The notes under the pieces: model-generated
What the model was told of the DNA's origin: nothing
What the model saw: only the letters and a program-made list of their open reading frames with translations
Databases searched by the model: none
NCBI GenBank assembly: GCA_942491465.1
Contig: CALOBA010000061.1
Coordinates: 25,814-89,813, forward strand
Source of the DNA: CALOBA01 sp942491465
GTDB lineage: Bacteria; Pseudomonadota; Gammaproteobacteria; Chromatiales; Chromatiaceae
Direction: 5' to 3'
Length of the DNA stretch: 64,000 nucleotides
Program-made: the position numbers and the translations under genes
Shown here: positions 22,298 to 31,272 of the stretch, one piece after another
How positions within the stretch are numbered: position 1 is the stretch's first letter
Layout: every line of letters begins with the position of its first letter

Positions 22298-23251
22298 ATG
22301 GATATCCTGCTGATCCTGACCTACGCGGCGCTGTGCATCGGCGCCTTCAAGGTCTTCCGCATCCCGCTCAACAAGTGGACCGTGCCCACCGCCGTGCTTG
22401 GCGGTATCGTGCTCATCGGCGCCCTGCTGCTGCTGATGAACTACAACCATCCCTACTCCGAGTCGGTACGCCAGTACTACACCACCACCCCCATCATCCC
22501 CGACGTCAAGGGCCGCGTCATCGAGGTGCCGGTCGTGCCCAACCGGCCCATCAAGGCCGGCGATGTCCTCTACAAGATCGATCCGGAGCCGTTCCAGGAC
22601 CACGTCGACGGCCTGACCGGCGAGCTGACCGCCGCCCGCAAGGACCTGGGGCGGGCCGAAGAACTCTACGCCAAGAAGCTCGGTAGCGAGCGCGATCGCG
22701 ACCTGGCGCTGGCCAAGGTCGACGACCTGGCGGCGGATCTGGCCGACGCCGAGTTTAAGCTGGAGCAGACCGTCGTTACCGCCCCGAGCGCCGGCCTGGT
22801 CACCCAACTCGTGCTGCGCCCCGGCATGATGGCCCTGCCGCTGGCCATGCGCCCGGCCATGACCTTCGTCCACGATCAAGAGGGCCTGTTCATCGGCTGG
22901 TTCCGCCAAAACAGCATGCTGCGTCTCAAGCAGGGCGACCACGCCGAGGTCGTCCTCGACGCCCTGCCCGGCGAGATCCTCGAGGCCGAGGTCGACTTCA
23001 TCATCCCGGTCATCGGCGAGGGCCAGCTCCAGCCCCAGGCCGACTTCATCCGCTTCAGCCCTTACCAGTCCGCGGGCCGCGTCGCCGTGGCGCTGCGCAT
23101 CACCGACCCGAAGTACCGCGAGCACCGCTTCCCCGGCGGCATCTACGGCCAAGCCGCCATCTACACCGAGCACTTCCACCACATCGGCATCATCCGCAAG
23201 GTCCTGCTGCGCATGGCCAGCTGGATGAACTACGTCTTCCCGCTGCACTGA
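22298..23251 (+). CDS. HlyD family membrane fusion protein (YiaV-like)
   Basis: The 317-residue protein has two N-terminal hydrophobic stretches (about 5-20 and 30-50), then a biotinyl-lipoyl-like part (IIPDVKGRVIEVPVVPNRPIKAGDVLYKID), a coiled-coil hairpin (about 105-155), and a second lipoyl half (TVVTAPSAGLVTQLVLRPG). It is a periplasmic adaptor anchored in the inner membrane. It shares an operon with the DUF3302 gene. No transporter partner is adjacent. Confidence 0.82.
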   Translation: MDILLILTYAALCIGAFKVFRIPLNKWTVPTAVLGGIVLIGALLLLMNYNHPYSESVRQYYTTTPIIPDVKGRVIEVPVVPNRPIKAGDVLYKIDPEPFQDHVDGLTGELTAARKDLGRAEELYAKKLGSERDRDLALAKVDDLAADLADAEFKLEQTVVTAPSAGLVTQLVLRPGMMALPLAMRPAMTFVHDQEGLFIGWFRQNSMLRLKQGDHAEVVLDALPGEILEAEVDFIIPVIGEGQLQPQADFIRFSPYQSAGRVAVALRITDPKYREHRFPGGIYGQAAIYTEHFHHIGIIRKVLLRMASWMNYVFPLH

Positions 23252-23276
23252 GCCGAGACCGTTCGGCGATTGACGC

Positions 23277-25358
23277 TCAGGTCTCCGGCACCTGCTTGCG
23301 ATACAGCACCGACCACTCGCTGACCTCGCGGATGCAGTCGTCGGCGATGCGCTCGGTGAGCAACAGCGTGTCCAGGGACCAGGCGGCGATGTCCGGGGGG
23401 TGGGCCGGCTCCCCGGCGGCGTCTCGGCCACGCCGCCGGGCGCTGATGATGCGTCGGCGCAGCTTGGCGATCTCGCCGTAACGGCCATGCTCCGGGCGGG
23501 CGTCGGCCTGGTCGGCGCGGGGGCCGCCGAGGATGCGGCAGAGCAGGGTGGAGCGCTCGGCGAGCCGGCGGGCCTCGGCTTGGAAGCGCAGGCCGCTGAG
23601 GGCAACCACGGCGGCGGGCAACACCGTGGCCAGCAGGGCGAGCCAGGGCGAGAGCTCCTGGAGCAGCGGGCCGGTCCGCTCGGAGAGCCTGCCGGCGGTG
23701 TTGAGGCCGTCGACCATGAGGTTGATGCCGAGCATGACGACGACGGCCGGGCCGAGCCGCATGGCCAGGCGCTGGACGCCGCGCTCCAGGCGGGCCATGG
23801 CGTGGGCGTTGCGGCGATGGTAGCGGATCTGCTCCTGAATCCAGCGCCGCTGCACCAGCCGCAGGGCCCGGCGCGGCCGCAGCCGGACGATGGTCAGGGT
23901 CCGTGGCGGACGATCGTCGGCGGCCGGCAGCGATTGGCGCTCGACCAGCTCGGGCAGATCGGCCGGCGAGATCGAACGGGCGATGGCCTCGGCGAGCCAG
24001 TCCACCGGGCTCTGCGGGATCGAGCGCGCCGGCGGGCGTGCCGACAGCGGGGGGCGGAAGCTGCCGACCCGGGGCAGGTAGTACAGCGAGCGCAGCCGCT
24101 CGGCCAGGTAGCGGTAGTCCACGGCGCGGTCGTTCCAGTGCTGGTCGTTGGCGGCGCGGGTGTTTTCGGCAATGACCAGCATACCCGCCAGCTCCAGCAT
24201 GCCGACCACCAGGAGGACCGTAGCCGGCACAGCGGTCGCGCTCGACCAAGTCACCGCCAGCGCCCCGAGCAGCACCACCAGCACGGCCAGGACGTAGTTG
24301 AGCAGGAAGGCGCCGCGGTTTTGCCCGGAATAGTGATGATTGAGGGCGGCGGCGCGCTCGCGATAGGCCCGATAGGACGCCAGCGGCGGGTCGCGGCGGG
24401 GGCCGGGGCCGTCGGTCAGCCACCGCAGCAACAGGTCCCAGGTCCCTTTGCGCAGCCGAAGCTGGAGCCGGTCCGTGCCGGCCGGCGGCTGCTCGGCGTC
24501 GGTGAAGTACTCGCGCAACAGTCCGAGCGCGTCGTCGCCATCGTCGAAGACCGGCCGGCAGGCCTGACCGTCTTCTGCCGCGGGGCCGACCAGCAGCTGC
24601 CGGACCAGGTCGTCCAGGGCGGCGTCGAGCTGGGCGTCATCGCGGGGCGGCTCGCTCAGCACCGAGGCCAGTTCGTCCTCCGGGGTGATCAGCCGGGTCT
24701 CGCCCCGAGCGGTGTCGATGAAGATCACCGACAGCCCGAAGGCGAGGGCGGCGGCCACGGTCTCCAGCGTGCCGCCGGCTTGCCCGGCCTTGGACGGGTC
24801 GGCAGCGGCCAGCAGTAGGTCGGCTTGGCGCAGCAGCAGCGCCGATTGGGCACGGTAGGCCTTCTGGCGGCGACGTTTGGCAAGCTCCGGCGCGGCCGAC
24901 GACTCCTCATAGCGGCCGTCCAGCGCCAGGATATAGGCGCAGTCCTCGGCTTGGCGTTCGAAGTCGGCGCGGAACCAGTCCGGCCGACTGTCGCGATAGC
25001 TGGCCGGGTCGAACGGCAGCACGGCGGCGAGTTCGGTGGCGATCGCGCCCGCGGCACCCGCGTTGGCAAGCTGCGTCAATGCCTCGGCCGCGAGGCTGTC
25101 GGCGCCCTCGCATAGGCCGGTCACGAGCCGCAGCAGCGGCGGTGCATCGGCGTAGAACCCGATCAACTCGGTCGCCCTCGATGGGCGCGCCGAGCGCGGC
25201 GACAGGGCGGCCAGCGGGCGGGCGATCTTGGCGAAGATCCGGTTCAGCTCGGCGCGCAGCCTGGCCTGTTCGGCGGCATCGAGCTGCCGCCGTCCGGCGA
25301 AGCCGATGCGCAGCACCAGTCGCGGGCGCTGGGGATTGACGGCGATACGGGTGGGCAT
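23277..25358 (-). CDS. SLOG-domain protein with SLATT-like membrane modules
   Basis: The 693-residue protein starts with a Rossmann-like SLOG domain (about 14-220) with GFAGRRQL at 19-26 and TGLCEGADSLAAEAL at 80-94, the pattern expected for binding a nucleotide-derived ligand. A membrane pair follows (about 351-370 and 375-396), then HWNDRAVDYRYLAERLR at 407-423, the arginine/glutamate helix typical of SLATT and DUF4231 families. A second membrane pair lies at about 537-556 and 571-590. SLOG-SLATT proteins are predicted conflict effectors that sense a nucleotide signal and permeabilise the membrane. It stands alone on the reverse strand with no cyclase gene beside it. Confidence 0.6.
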   Translation of the reverse strand: MPTRIAVNPQRPRLVLRIGFAGRRQLDAAEQARLRAELNRIFAKIARPLAALSPRSARPSRATELIGFYADAPPLLRLVTGLCEGADSLAAEALTQLANAGAAGAIATELAAVLPFDPASYRDSRPDWFRADFERQAEDCAYILALDGRYEESSAAPELAKRRRQKAYRAQSALLLRQADLLLAAADPSKAGQAGGTLETVAAALAFGLSVIFIDTARGETRLITPEDELASVLSEPPRDDAQLDAALDDLVRQLLVGPAAEDGQACRPVFDDGDDALGLLREYFTDAEQPPAGTDRLQLRLRKGTWDLLLRWLTDGPGPRRDPPLASYRAYRERAAALNHHYSGQNRGAFLLNYVLAVLVVLLGALAVTWSSATAVPATVLLVVGMLELAGMLVIAENTRAANDQHWNDRAVDYRYLAERLRSLYYLPRVGSFRPPLSARPPARSIPQSPVDWLAEAIARSISPADLPELVERQSLPAADDRPPRTLTIVRLRPRRALRLVQRRWIQEQIRYHRRNAHAMARLERGVQRLAMRLGPAVVVMLGINLMVDGLNTAGRLSERTGPLLQELSPWLALLATVLPAAVVALSGLRFQAEARRLAERSTLLCRILGGPRADQADARPEHGRYGEIAKLRRRIISARRRGRDAAGEPAHPPDIAAWSLDTLLLTERIADDCIREVSEWSVLYRKQVPET

Positions 25359-25570
25359 GATGGCTCTCCTGTAGCGGCAAGGGAACCTTGGCCGGCATCG
25401 GCCTCGGGCCGATCACGGTGGCTGATCCGAGTGTGACAGCATACCAGCGCGCCCGCGCTGGGCGGTTGCTGCTGTGCCCGCTGCCGGGATTGGCTATTAT
25501 TCCCGCACACGCCCCTGCGCGCTGCTTCCAACCCCCTGTGCCTCAACGCCAACATCGATTCGCAAGACCC

Positions 25571-26758
25571 ATGACCATCAAGCTCTCTACCCGCGTCCAA
25601 GCCGTCAAGCCCTCGGCGACCCTTGCCATCACCGCCCGCGCCAAGGAGCTGAAGGCGGCCGGCAAGGATGTGATCGGCCTTGGTGCCGGCGAGCCGGACT
25701 TCGATACCCCGGACCACATCAAGGCGGCGGCCATTCAGGCCATCAATGACGGCTTCACCAAGTACACCGCCGTGGACGGCACGCCGGAGCTCAAGCGCGC
25801 CGTGATCGACAAGTTTCAGCGGGAGAATGGGCTGACCTTCGCGCCGGAGCAGATCCTGGTCTCCTGCGGCGGCAAGCAGAGCTTCTTCAATCTGGCTCAG
25901 GCGATCCTCGACCCCGGCGACGAGGTGGTCATCCCGGCACCCTACTGGGTCTCTTATCCGGACATGGTCCTACTGGCCGGCGCGGCGCCGGTGCTGGTGC
26001 ATGGCGGGGCCGATCAGCGCTTCAAGATCACGCCCAACCAGCTGCGCGCGGCGATGAACGATCAGACCCGGCTGGTGGTCATCAACAGCCCGTCCAACCC
26101 CACCGGCATGGCCTACAGCCGCGACGAGCTGGCGGCCCTGGGTGAGGTGCTGCTGGACTTCCCAAAGGTCGTGGTCGCCACCGATGACATGTACGAGCAC
26201 ATCCGCTGGGATACCGCCACGCCGTTCGTCAACATCGTCAACGCCTGCCCGGCGCTGGCCCCGCGCACCATGGTCCTGAACGGGGTGTCGAAGGCCTATT
26301 CGATGACCGGCTGGCGCATCGGCTACGCCGGTGGACCGGCGGACGTGATCAAAGCCATGAAGAAGATCCAGTCTCAGAGTACGTCCAACCCGACCTCCAT
26401 CGCTCAGGTGGCGGCACAGGCGGCGCTGGAGGGCCCGCAGGCGTGTATCGGCGAGATGCTGGCCGCGTTCAAGGAGCGCCATGACCTGGTGGTCGAGGGC
26501 CTGAACGCGATCCCCGGTGTCGACTGTCTGCCCACCGACGGCACCTTCTACGTCTTCCCGGAGATGTCCGGGCTGATCGAGCGGATCGACGGCGTGCGCA
26601 CCGACCTGGAGCTGGCCGAGTATCTGATCGAGCAGGCCGGCGTTGCGCTGGTCCCCGGCTCGGCGTTCGGCTTGGAGGGCTGCGCCCGGATCTCCGTCGC
26701 CACCGGTCGAGAGAACTTGGAGCAGGCCATCGCGCGGATCGCCGCCGTCGCCGGCTAA
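25571..26758 (+). CDS. Aspartate aminotransferase (class I, AspC/AatA type)
   Basis: This PLP enzyme of 395 residues interconverts aspartate and oxaloacetate with glutamate. GAGEPDFDTPDHIK near residue 40, NSPSNPTG (substrate and PLP contacts), the lysine in NGVSKAYSMTGWRIGYAG (Schiff base) and the C-terminal CARISVATGRENLEQA arginine segment are all present. It belongs to the Ib subgroup. ATG 25571 starts with MTIKLSTRVQAVKPS, the family N-terminus. It stands alone, with the palindromic repeat directly after its stop. Confidence 0.93.
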   Translation: MTIKLSTRVQAVKPSATLAITARAKELKAAGKDVIGLGAGEPDFDTPDHIKAAAIQAINDGFTKYTAVDGTPELKRAVIDKFQRENGLTFAPEQILVSCGGKQSFFNLAQAILDPGDEVVIPAPYWVSYPDMVLLAGAAPVLVHGGADQRFKITPNQLRAAMNDQTRLVVINSPSNPTGMAYSRDELAALGEVLLDFPKVVVATDDMYEHIRWDTATPFVNIVNACPALAPRTMVLNGVSKAYSMTGWRIGYAGGPADVIKAMKKIQSQSTSNPTSIAQVAAQAALEGPQACIGEMLAAFKERHDLVVEGLNAIPGVDCLPTDGTFYVFPEMSGLIERIDGVRTDLELAEYLIEQAGVALVPGSAFGLEGCARISVATGRENLEQAIARIAAVAG

Positions 26759-26858
26759 GTCAAGGTTCAGAAACAAGTGGTGCAGACGCAACCAAGAAAC
26801 GGCGAATCAAAAGGTTCAGCGAGCGGGCGTCTGCGCCACTTGTTTTTGAATCGATCCT
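26758..26858 (-). repeat. Palindromic repeat element, copy 2 (MITE-like)
   Basis: This is the 101-base element of 14699-14799 in inverted orientation, roughly 80-90 percent identical by eye, with most differences in the loop. It begins at the last base of the aminotransferase stop codon. It has the same long self-complementary arms and no coding potential of its own. As with copy 1, a position immediately after a stop codon suggests a terminator-like role. Confidence 0.8.
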
Positions 26859-27013
26859 AAGTCGGCCTGCTCGAGCCGCGATCCCGATCACGGCGGCAGC
26901 CGGATGATCGTGCTTTGCTGTAAGAGAGATTGAGACCGGGCCGGGCGGCCGATGCCCTCCACGAGGGCCGGTCGCATCCGGCCAAAACGGCTTTACGAGC
27001 GAAAGGAGGATTT

Positions 27014-27577
27014 ATGTATCGACAGCGCCGATCGCCGAGCCGACGGATCAGCCGCGGCGTGACCCTGATCGAGCTCATGGTCACCATCGCCGTGCTGGTG
27101 GTGACGCTCACCGTCGGGACGAGCTGGATGGGCTACATCATCGCCAACAATCAGCGCGTGGCTGCCGTCAACACCCTGATGGGCATGCTCAACCTGGCCC
27201 GGTCCGAGGCGATCAAACGCGCCACCGATGTCACGCTGTGCGCGGCGGCGACCGACGTCACCGCCAGCACCACCGAAGATCCCTGCTCCAACGCTGGGGA
27301 GTGGGAGAACGGCTACGTGGTCTACCAGGTCGTCGATGCAACGCTTGGCTCGGAGACGTTCGGCATCATCCGTATCCACCCCGGGGTGGTCGGCAGCGGC
27401 CTGACCGTCCGCAGCAATGGGAACGCGATCACCTATCAGGATGACGGCTCGGTAACCGCCGACTCCCCCGCGACCTTCACCTTCTGCGACACCCGCGGTG
27501 TCGTCGAAGGCCGGTCGATTACCGTCGCCCTATCCGGGCGGCCCATGGTCAAGACGTCGGCTACCTGCGCCGATTGA
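27014..27577 (+). CDS. GspH/FimT family pseudopilin
   Basis: The 187-residue product has a prepilin peptidase site: basic leader, then G|VTLIELMVTIAVLVV with glutamate at position 5 of the mature protein and a long hydrophobic helix. The C-terminal part fits the GspH/FimT domain, with two cysteine pairs. Such minor pseudopilins initiate type IV pili or type II secretion fibres. AAAGGAGGA upstream of ATG 27014 is a strong ribosome site. It is isolated: no other pilus genes are nearby. Confidence 0.85.
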   Translation: MYRQRRSPSRRISRGVTLIELMVTIAVLVVTLTVGTSWMGYIIANNQRVAAVNTLMGMLNLARSEAIKRATDVTLCAAATDVTASTTEDPCSNAGEWENGYVVYQVVDATLGSETFGIIRIHPGVVGSGLTVRSNGNAITYQDDGSVTADSPATFTFCDTRGVVEGRSITVALSGRPMVKTSATCAD

Positions 27578-27598
27578 CCTGCGCCCGGCTGTTGCGAA

Positions 27599-28525
27599 TC
27601 AGGCGGTCAATACCCCGATAACGAACAGCAGCACCAGCACGGACTGATACTGCGCGGTCTGCCCCAGCAGCAGATTCAGTCCGGGGCCCGGCTCGATCTC
27701 CACCAGACGCCGGGCCAGCCAGACCCCCATCGGCAACGCCGGCAACGGCAGCCAGGCCGGACCGGGCAGCCAGCCGATCCATGCACCCAAGGCCATGCAC
27801 AGCGGCGCCAGCAGCAGCATTGCGGCATACAGGCGCCGCGCCCATGAGCGACCGAGGACGTGGCATAGGGTCCTGCGACCGGCCGCGCGGTCGGTGTCGA
27901 AGTCGCGGTAGTTGTTCAACAGCAGCACCGCCGCGGCGGGCAGACCGAGGGCGAGCCCGAGCCAGAGTGCCCCGGGCGTCAGCGCGAGGGCCTGCAACCA
28001 ATAGGTACCGGCCACCGCCGCAATGCCGAAGAAGACCAGCACATAGAGTTCGCCGAAGGGCCCGTAGGCGATGGGCCGGGGGCCGCTGGTGTAGGCGTAG
28101 CCCGCGGCAATGGCGGCGAGGCCGAGCAGCAGGATCGGCCAGCCCCCACGCAACACCAGCCCGAGCCCGAGCACGAAGGCCAGGCCGAAGACCAGATGGG
28201 CCGCCAGCCGTACCTGGGCCGAGGTGAACCAGCCCTGGGCCGAGGCCCGGGCCGGCCCGAGCCGGTGCGGGGTGTCGGTGCCGCGGTCGAAGTCGGCGGC
28301 ATCGTTGTGCAGATTGGTCCCGATCTGGATCAGCGCGGCGGCCAGCAGCGTGACCAGGGCGGTGATCGGGGCAATGCTGCCGGTCTTGGCCTGAGCGAGC
28401 AGCACCCCGGCGACCACCGGCCCCAGGGCCAGCAGCAGGGTGCGCGGCCGCGAGGCGGCGATCCAGCGTTGCAGTCGGGTGCGCGGCGCGCGACCGGCCT
28501 GGATGGGGCTGGATTCACTCATCAA
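27599..28525 (-). CDS. menA: 1,4-dihydroxy-2-naphthoate polyprenyltransferase
   Basis: MenA joins the naphthoate ring to a polyprenyl tail, giving demethylmenaquinone. The 308-residue UbiA-family protein has about eight membrane helices. The prenyl-diphosphate motif is NLHNDAADFDRGTD, and the second aspartate-rich loop NNYRDFDTDRAAG is present. It is the last gene of the reverse-strand menF-menD-menB-menA group and overlaps menB by 4 bases. Confidence 0.93.
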   Translation of the reverse strand: MMSESSPIQAGRAPRTRLQRWIAASRPRTLLLALGPVVAGVLLAQAKTGSIAPITALVTLLAAALIQIGTNLHNDAADFDRGTDTPHRLGPARASAQGWFTSAQVRLAAHLVFGLAFVLGLGLVLRGGWPILLLGLAAIAAGYAYTSGPRPIAYGPFGELYVLVFFGIAAVAGTYWLQALALTPGALWLGLALGLPAAAVLLLNNYRDFDTDRAAGRRTLCHVLGRSWARRLYAAMLLLAPLCMALGAWIGWLPGPAWLPLPALPMGVWLARRLVEIEPGPGLNLLLGQTAQYQSVLVLLFVIGVLTA

Positions 28526-29382
28526 CTGGTGCGGCGCGGGAAACGGCGGAAGTCGGGACGACGCTTCTCCAGGAAGGCGTTGCGTCCCTCCTGGGCCTCG
28601 TCGGTGGTGTAGTAGAGGCCGGTGGCGTTGCCGGCGAGCTCCTGGATGCCGGTGAGCCCGTCGAGGTCGGCATTGAAGCCGGCCTTGAGCAGGCGCAGGG
28701 CCGTCGGCGACAGCTCAAGCATGCGCCGGCACCAGTCCACGGTCACGGTCTCAAGTTCGGCGAGCGGTACGACGGTGTTCACCAAGCCCATGTCCAGGGC
28801 CTCTTCGGCATCGTACTGCCGGCACAGGAACCAGATCTCCTTGGCCTTTTTCAGGCCGACGGTGCGGGCCATCAGGCCGGCGCCGTAGCCGGCGTCGAAG
28901 CTGCCCACCCGCGGCCCGGTCTGACCGAAGCGGGCGTTGTCGGCGGCGATGCTCAGATCGCAGACCAGATGCAGCACATGACCGCCGCCGATGGCATAGC
29001 CGGCGACCATGGCGACCACGGGCTTGGGCAGGGTGCGGATCTGGCGCTGGAGGTCGAGCACGTTCAGGTGCTCGGCGCCGGTCTGATCGCGGTAGCCCTC
29101 GTCGCCGCGGATGCGCTGATCGCCGCCGGAGCAGAAGGCGAGCTCGCCGGCACCGGTAAGGATGATGACGCCGATGGCCGGGTCATGATGGGCGCGGTGG
29201 AAGGCGTCGATCAGCTCGCGCACCGTCTCCGGGCGAAACGCGTTGCGGACCTCCGGGCGGTGGATGGTGATTCGGGCGATGCCCTCGGCATGGTCGAAGC
29301 GGATGTCGGTGTAATCGACGCCGTCGACGCGCTGCCATTGGATCGGGGCATCGGTAGAGGGGTGGTCGCTGGGCACGGTCAC
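28522..29382 (-). CDS. menB: 1,4-dihydroxy-2-naphthoyl-CoA synthase
   Basis: MenB closes the second ring of naphthoate from o-succinylbenzoyl-CoA. The 286-residue crotonase-fold protein has the oxyanion-hole segments FCSGGDQ and YAIGGGHVLHLVCDLSIA, plus GPRVGSFDAGYG, which is diagnostic for MenB. The C-terminal RNAFLEKRRPDF is also typical. It is 129 bases after menD and overlaps menA. Confidence 0.95.
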   Translation of the reverse strand: MTVPSDHPSTDAPIQWQRVDGVDYTDIRFDHAEGIARITIHRPEVRNAFRPETVRELIDAFHRAHHDPAIGVIILTGAGELAFCSGGDQRIRGDEGYRDQTGAEHLNVLDLQRQIRTLPKPVVAMVAGYAIGGGHVLHLVCDLSIAADNARFGQTGPRVGSFDAGYGAGLMARTVGLKKAKEIWFLCRQYDAEEALDMGLVNTVVPLAELETVTVDWCRRMLELSPTALRLLKAGFNADLDGLTGIQELAGNATGLYYTTDEAQEGRNAFLEKRRPDFRRFPRRTS

Positions 29383-29511
29383 CTCGGGGACTGGGTGGAT
29401 AGGGAGCGCGGATTGTAACCGCGCGAGGGCGGGTGTGTGTCGACGGCGCAGGAAACCGAGCCTTACGCACTGCCGCGACGCTGCCCACAGGCGGCTGCAA
29501 CGTCGACCGGC

Positions 29512-31272
29512 TCAGCTCGCCGAAACCGCACCATCGGCAGCAATCGCGCGCCCCAGGGCCTGGTGCACGCCGCGGCTGAGGTCGGCGTCGATGATAACCT
29601 CGATCAACAGCGGCCTGGCGTTGCCGGTGCTCAACCCCAGCTCCAACGCCCGATCGAACCCCGCGGCGTCCGTCACGGATTGATGATCGAGCCCGAAGGT
29701 CGCGGCCAGCATGGCCAGATCCGGGGTCACCGGCGTGCGCCAGAGCCGTTCGAAGCCCGGCAGTCCGTGCTGGGGCAGGTAGTCGAAGATGCGCCCGCCG
29801 CCGTTGTTGATGACGATCACCGGCCGCGCCAATGGTCCGGCCAGCAGCAGCCCGCTGAGGTCGTGGCAGAACGACAGGTCGCCGAGCAGGCCCCAGCAGG
29901 GCCCACCGGCGGCGTCGATGCCGGCCAATGTGGACAGTTGGCCGTCGATGCCGCTGACGCCGCGGTTGCCGAAGACAGGCAGCGTCTTTGCGCGCGACCT
30001 GCCCCAGGTGTCGAGCTGGCGGATCGGCATGGAGTTGGCGCAGAGCAGCGCGTCCCCGGCCGGCAGCCGATGGAGCAGCCTGCGGATGAGCTGACCTTCG
30101 CACCAGGGTGACCCCCGCAGGTGCGCGTCGAGCAAGGCATGGATACGCTCATCGGCGCGCTGCCAGCGATGCCGCCAGTCCGGGTCGGGCCGCACCGCCC
30201 CGGTTGCGGACAGTGCGTCGATGACGGCGGCCGGGTCGCCGGTCAAGCGCTGGATGAGATCGTGGCTCGGGTCGGACCAGCCGCCGGCGGGATCGATCAG
30301 CAGCATCGGTACGCCGTCGAGCCATTCCCCCAGGCGCTTGGAGACGGCCGGCCGGCCGATGCGCAGCACCCAGTCCGGTCGCAATGCCCGCGCGGCCTGC
30401 GGATTGCGCAACAGGCTGTCGTAGCCGCTGATCCTTGTGCCGGGGGCGGCGCCGAAGCGCAGCCCCGACAGCGGGTCGGCCAGCACCGGCAGTCCGAGGC
30501 AGTGGGCCTGGCGGTCGAGGGCGGCGGCCAGTGCGGTGCTGTGGGCGCCGGGACCGCAGACGATGATGCCGCGACCCTTGGGCCAGTCGGGCATCGGTGG
30601 CACTGTCGGGACGGTCCTCGGCCCGATCGACCTGCGCGCTGCGTCCAGTTCGGTCGCCGCCTCGATGCCGCAGTCGCCCACGGGCACCAACGGCTCGTCG
30701 AAGGGCAGGTTGATCTGGACCGGTCCGGGCCTTGGCCCGCGGCTGATGTGTCCGGCGCGCAGCCCCAAGGCGCGGATCGCCTTCAGCGCCGCGGGCCGGT
30801 CATCGGGCAGGCCGGGGTCATGGCTCTCGCGGGTGAAGTGCCCGAACAGCCGGGTCTGGTCGATGGTCTGGTTGGCGCCGAAGCCGCGCAGTCGCGGCGG
30901 GCGATCGGCGCTGAGCAGGATCAGCGCCGCGCCCCACTCACTGGCCTCGATGACCGCCGGATACCAATGCGCCGGGGCGCTGCCGGAGGTGGCCAGCAGG
31001 GCCACCGGCCGGTGGGCCGCACGGGCCAGCCCGAGGGCGAAGAATGCGGCGCTGCGCTCGTCGAGGATCGGCGTGATGCGCAGCCACGGACGGCGCTGGG
31101 CGGCGAGGATGACGGGCGTGGAGCGCGATCCGGGGGAGATCACCAGGTCGCGCATCCCCGCCGCTTCGAGCCCTGCCAGCAGGGCCAGGGACCAGCGCAG
31201 GTTGCGGCAGGCGATCGCGTCGGAGGCGGCCTGGACCGGGGCTTGCCCCGGCGCGCGCGAGCCCGGGCTCAT
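29512..31272 (-). CDS. menD: SEPHCHC synthase (MenD)
   Basis: MenD is the thiamine-diphosphate enzyme that adds 2-oxoglutarate to isochorismate. From ATG 31272 it is 586 residues. RDLVISPGSRSTPV, ERSAAFFALGLARA (catalytic Glu) and LLGDLSFCHDLSGLL (ThDP-metal site) with NNGGGRIFDYLPQ are visible. The open frame extends upstream but the start chosen overlaps the menF stop by 4 bases, which fits coupled translation. Confidence 0.94.
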   Translation of the reverse strand: MSPGSRAPGQAPVQAASDAIACRNLRWSLALLAGLEAAGMRDLVISPGSRSTPVILAAQRRPWLRITPILDERSAAFFALGLARAAHRPVALLATSGSAPAHWYPAVIEASEWGAALILLSADRPPRLRGFGANQTIDQTRLFGHFTRESHDPGLPDDRPAALKAIRALGLRAGHISRGPRPGPVQINLPFDEPLVPVGDCGIEAATELDAARRSIGPRTVPTVPPMPDWPKGRGIIVCGPGAHSTALAAALDRQAHCLGLPVLADPLSGLRFGAAPGTRISGYDSLLRNPQAARALRPDWVLRIGRPAVSKRLGEWLDGVPMLLIDPAGGWSDPSHDLIQRLTGDPAAVIDALSATGAVRPDPDWRHRWQRADERIHALLDAHLRGSPWCEGQLIRRLLHRLPAGDALLCANSMPIRQLDTWGRSRAKTLPVFGNRGVSGIDGQLSTLAGIDAAGGPCWGLLGDLSFCHDLSGLLLAGPLARPVIVINNGGGRIFDYLPQHGLPGFERLWRTPVTPDLAMLAATFGLDHQSVTDAAGFDRALELGLSTGNARPLLIEVIIDADLSRGVHQALGRAIAADGAVSAS

